Below, piece by piece: positions 63,407 through 64,000 of a stretch of DNA of 64,000 nt (position 1 is the first letter of the stretch; the number at the start of each line of letters is the position of its first letter). The stretch is from Nemopilema nomurai. Taxonomy: Eukaryota > Cnidaria > Scyphozoa > Rhizostomeae > Rhizostomatidae. The notes beneath the pieces were generated by a model. It was given only the letters and a program-made list of their open reading frames with translations, ran no database searches and was not told the DNA's origin. A program made the position numbers and the translations under genes. The stretch is taken from contig ML133383.1 in the NCBI GenBank assembly GCA_003864495.1, positions 703,560 through 767,559 of the forward strand, in the 5' to 3' direction.

Positions 63407-64000
63407 GCACAGTAGACATAGCTAGGATGCGAGAAAACGACTTGATTACACTTACGCGAAACCGTAAATTCTGACATTTCACTCTGTGTATTTGGCAAAT
63501 TCATTTAGTTTCTCCTAAAATTTTCTGTATTCTTCTGCATCTGTATAATTTAGATAGGGTATATCTTCGTTTATTTTTGTGCATTATCTATGTTTACCTC
63601 GAGCGCTGGGCGTGTGTGCTATATCTCACGAAAAGGCCAGTAATAATGTTTAACACAATTCTTAGTGGGCTCAAGCCTAAAAGAACAACTTGTCTAGCTT
63701 GAATCGACTATTACTAATGCAGCAAAGTGACATAACAACATTCCTTGACATAAACTTTGGTCCATTCTCAGCCAAACTGGATCAAAGGTCAAACAGATCA
63801 AATAACCAGGTAGGTCATAGTTGAGGTCAAAAGCCATTTGGTAAATTGAAACCCCTTAAGCCTTTTCTAAATTGCTGATATATTACTTCGCAATGATTGC
63901 CAATTCAGTAAATTCGAAGAAAGTTATTACTACTTAAAAGTAACCTCTGGCGCTGGTTGCATTTAGCAGAATACGCTGGTGGAGAATTGAATACTGAACT
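63407..64000 (-). other. PPP1R2 intron reaching the window edge
   Basis: No further PPP1R2 exon was found up to 64000, so this is intron on the minus strand. It contains only short frames and no repeat besides the CAA tract at its boundary. Confidence 0.55.

Overview
The window looks like animal genomic DNA. Genes are split by GT-AG introns, base composition is AT-rich, and intergenic gaps exceed 10 kb. The best anchor is a complete p190 RhoGAP gene (ARHGAP35/ARHGAP5 family), which is metazoan-type. Single-copy-looking gene structure, short-to-moderate introns and many TGACGTCA palindromes suggest an invertebrate. My best guess is a cnidarian such as a sea anemone, but I cannot prove the phylum from this sequence.

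Layout. (1) 3364-3579, + strand: terminal exon of an EF-hand protein whose earlier exons I could not place. (2) About 6990-34600, + strand: the p190 RhoGAP gene. I reconstructed 20 coding exons joined in consistent phase, giving a 5253-nt CDS and 1750 residues. The order is GTPase, four FF domains, two pseudoGTPase domains, a long disordered linker, a basic stretch, and RhoGAP at the C-terminus. Intron 1 (about 10 kb) holds a possible nested minus-strand small gene and a dispersed repeat. Intron 4 holds an exact 32-bp minisatellite carrying NF-Y-type CCAAT boxes. Intron 8 holds a GT-rich pentamer array. (3) 32.9-45.8 kb: no gene recognised; one copy of the dispersed repeat (inverted relative to the intron-1 copy) and an 87-bp tandem duplication. 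(4) 46022-48157, + strand: an intronless 711-residue predicted six-pass membrane protein of no family I know. Its long acidic cytosolic tail carries a row of candidate LC8 (dynein light chain) motifs. (5) 48.2-61.5 kb: gene-poor, with a purine-rich minisatellite, an 18-nt palindrome and two coding-like but broken stretches. (6) 61577-63354, - strand: the last three coding exons of protein phosphatase inhibitor 2 (PPP1R2). The gene continues beyond the right end of the window.

The genes do not form a functional cluster. p190 RhoGAP would act in Rho inactivation downstream of Src, PPP1R2 in PP1 control, and the EF-hand protein in calcium binding. The most novel items are the six-pass protein with its LC8-motif tail, and the p190 protein, in which the second RasGAP docking tyrosine is phenylalanine and the linker is about twice the vertebrate length.
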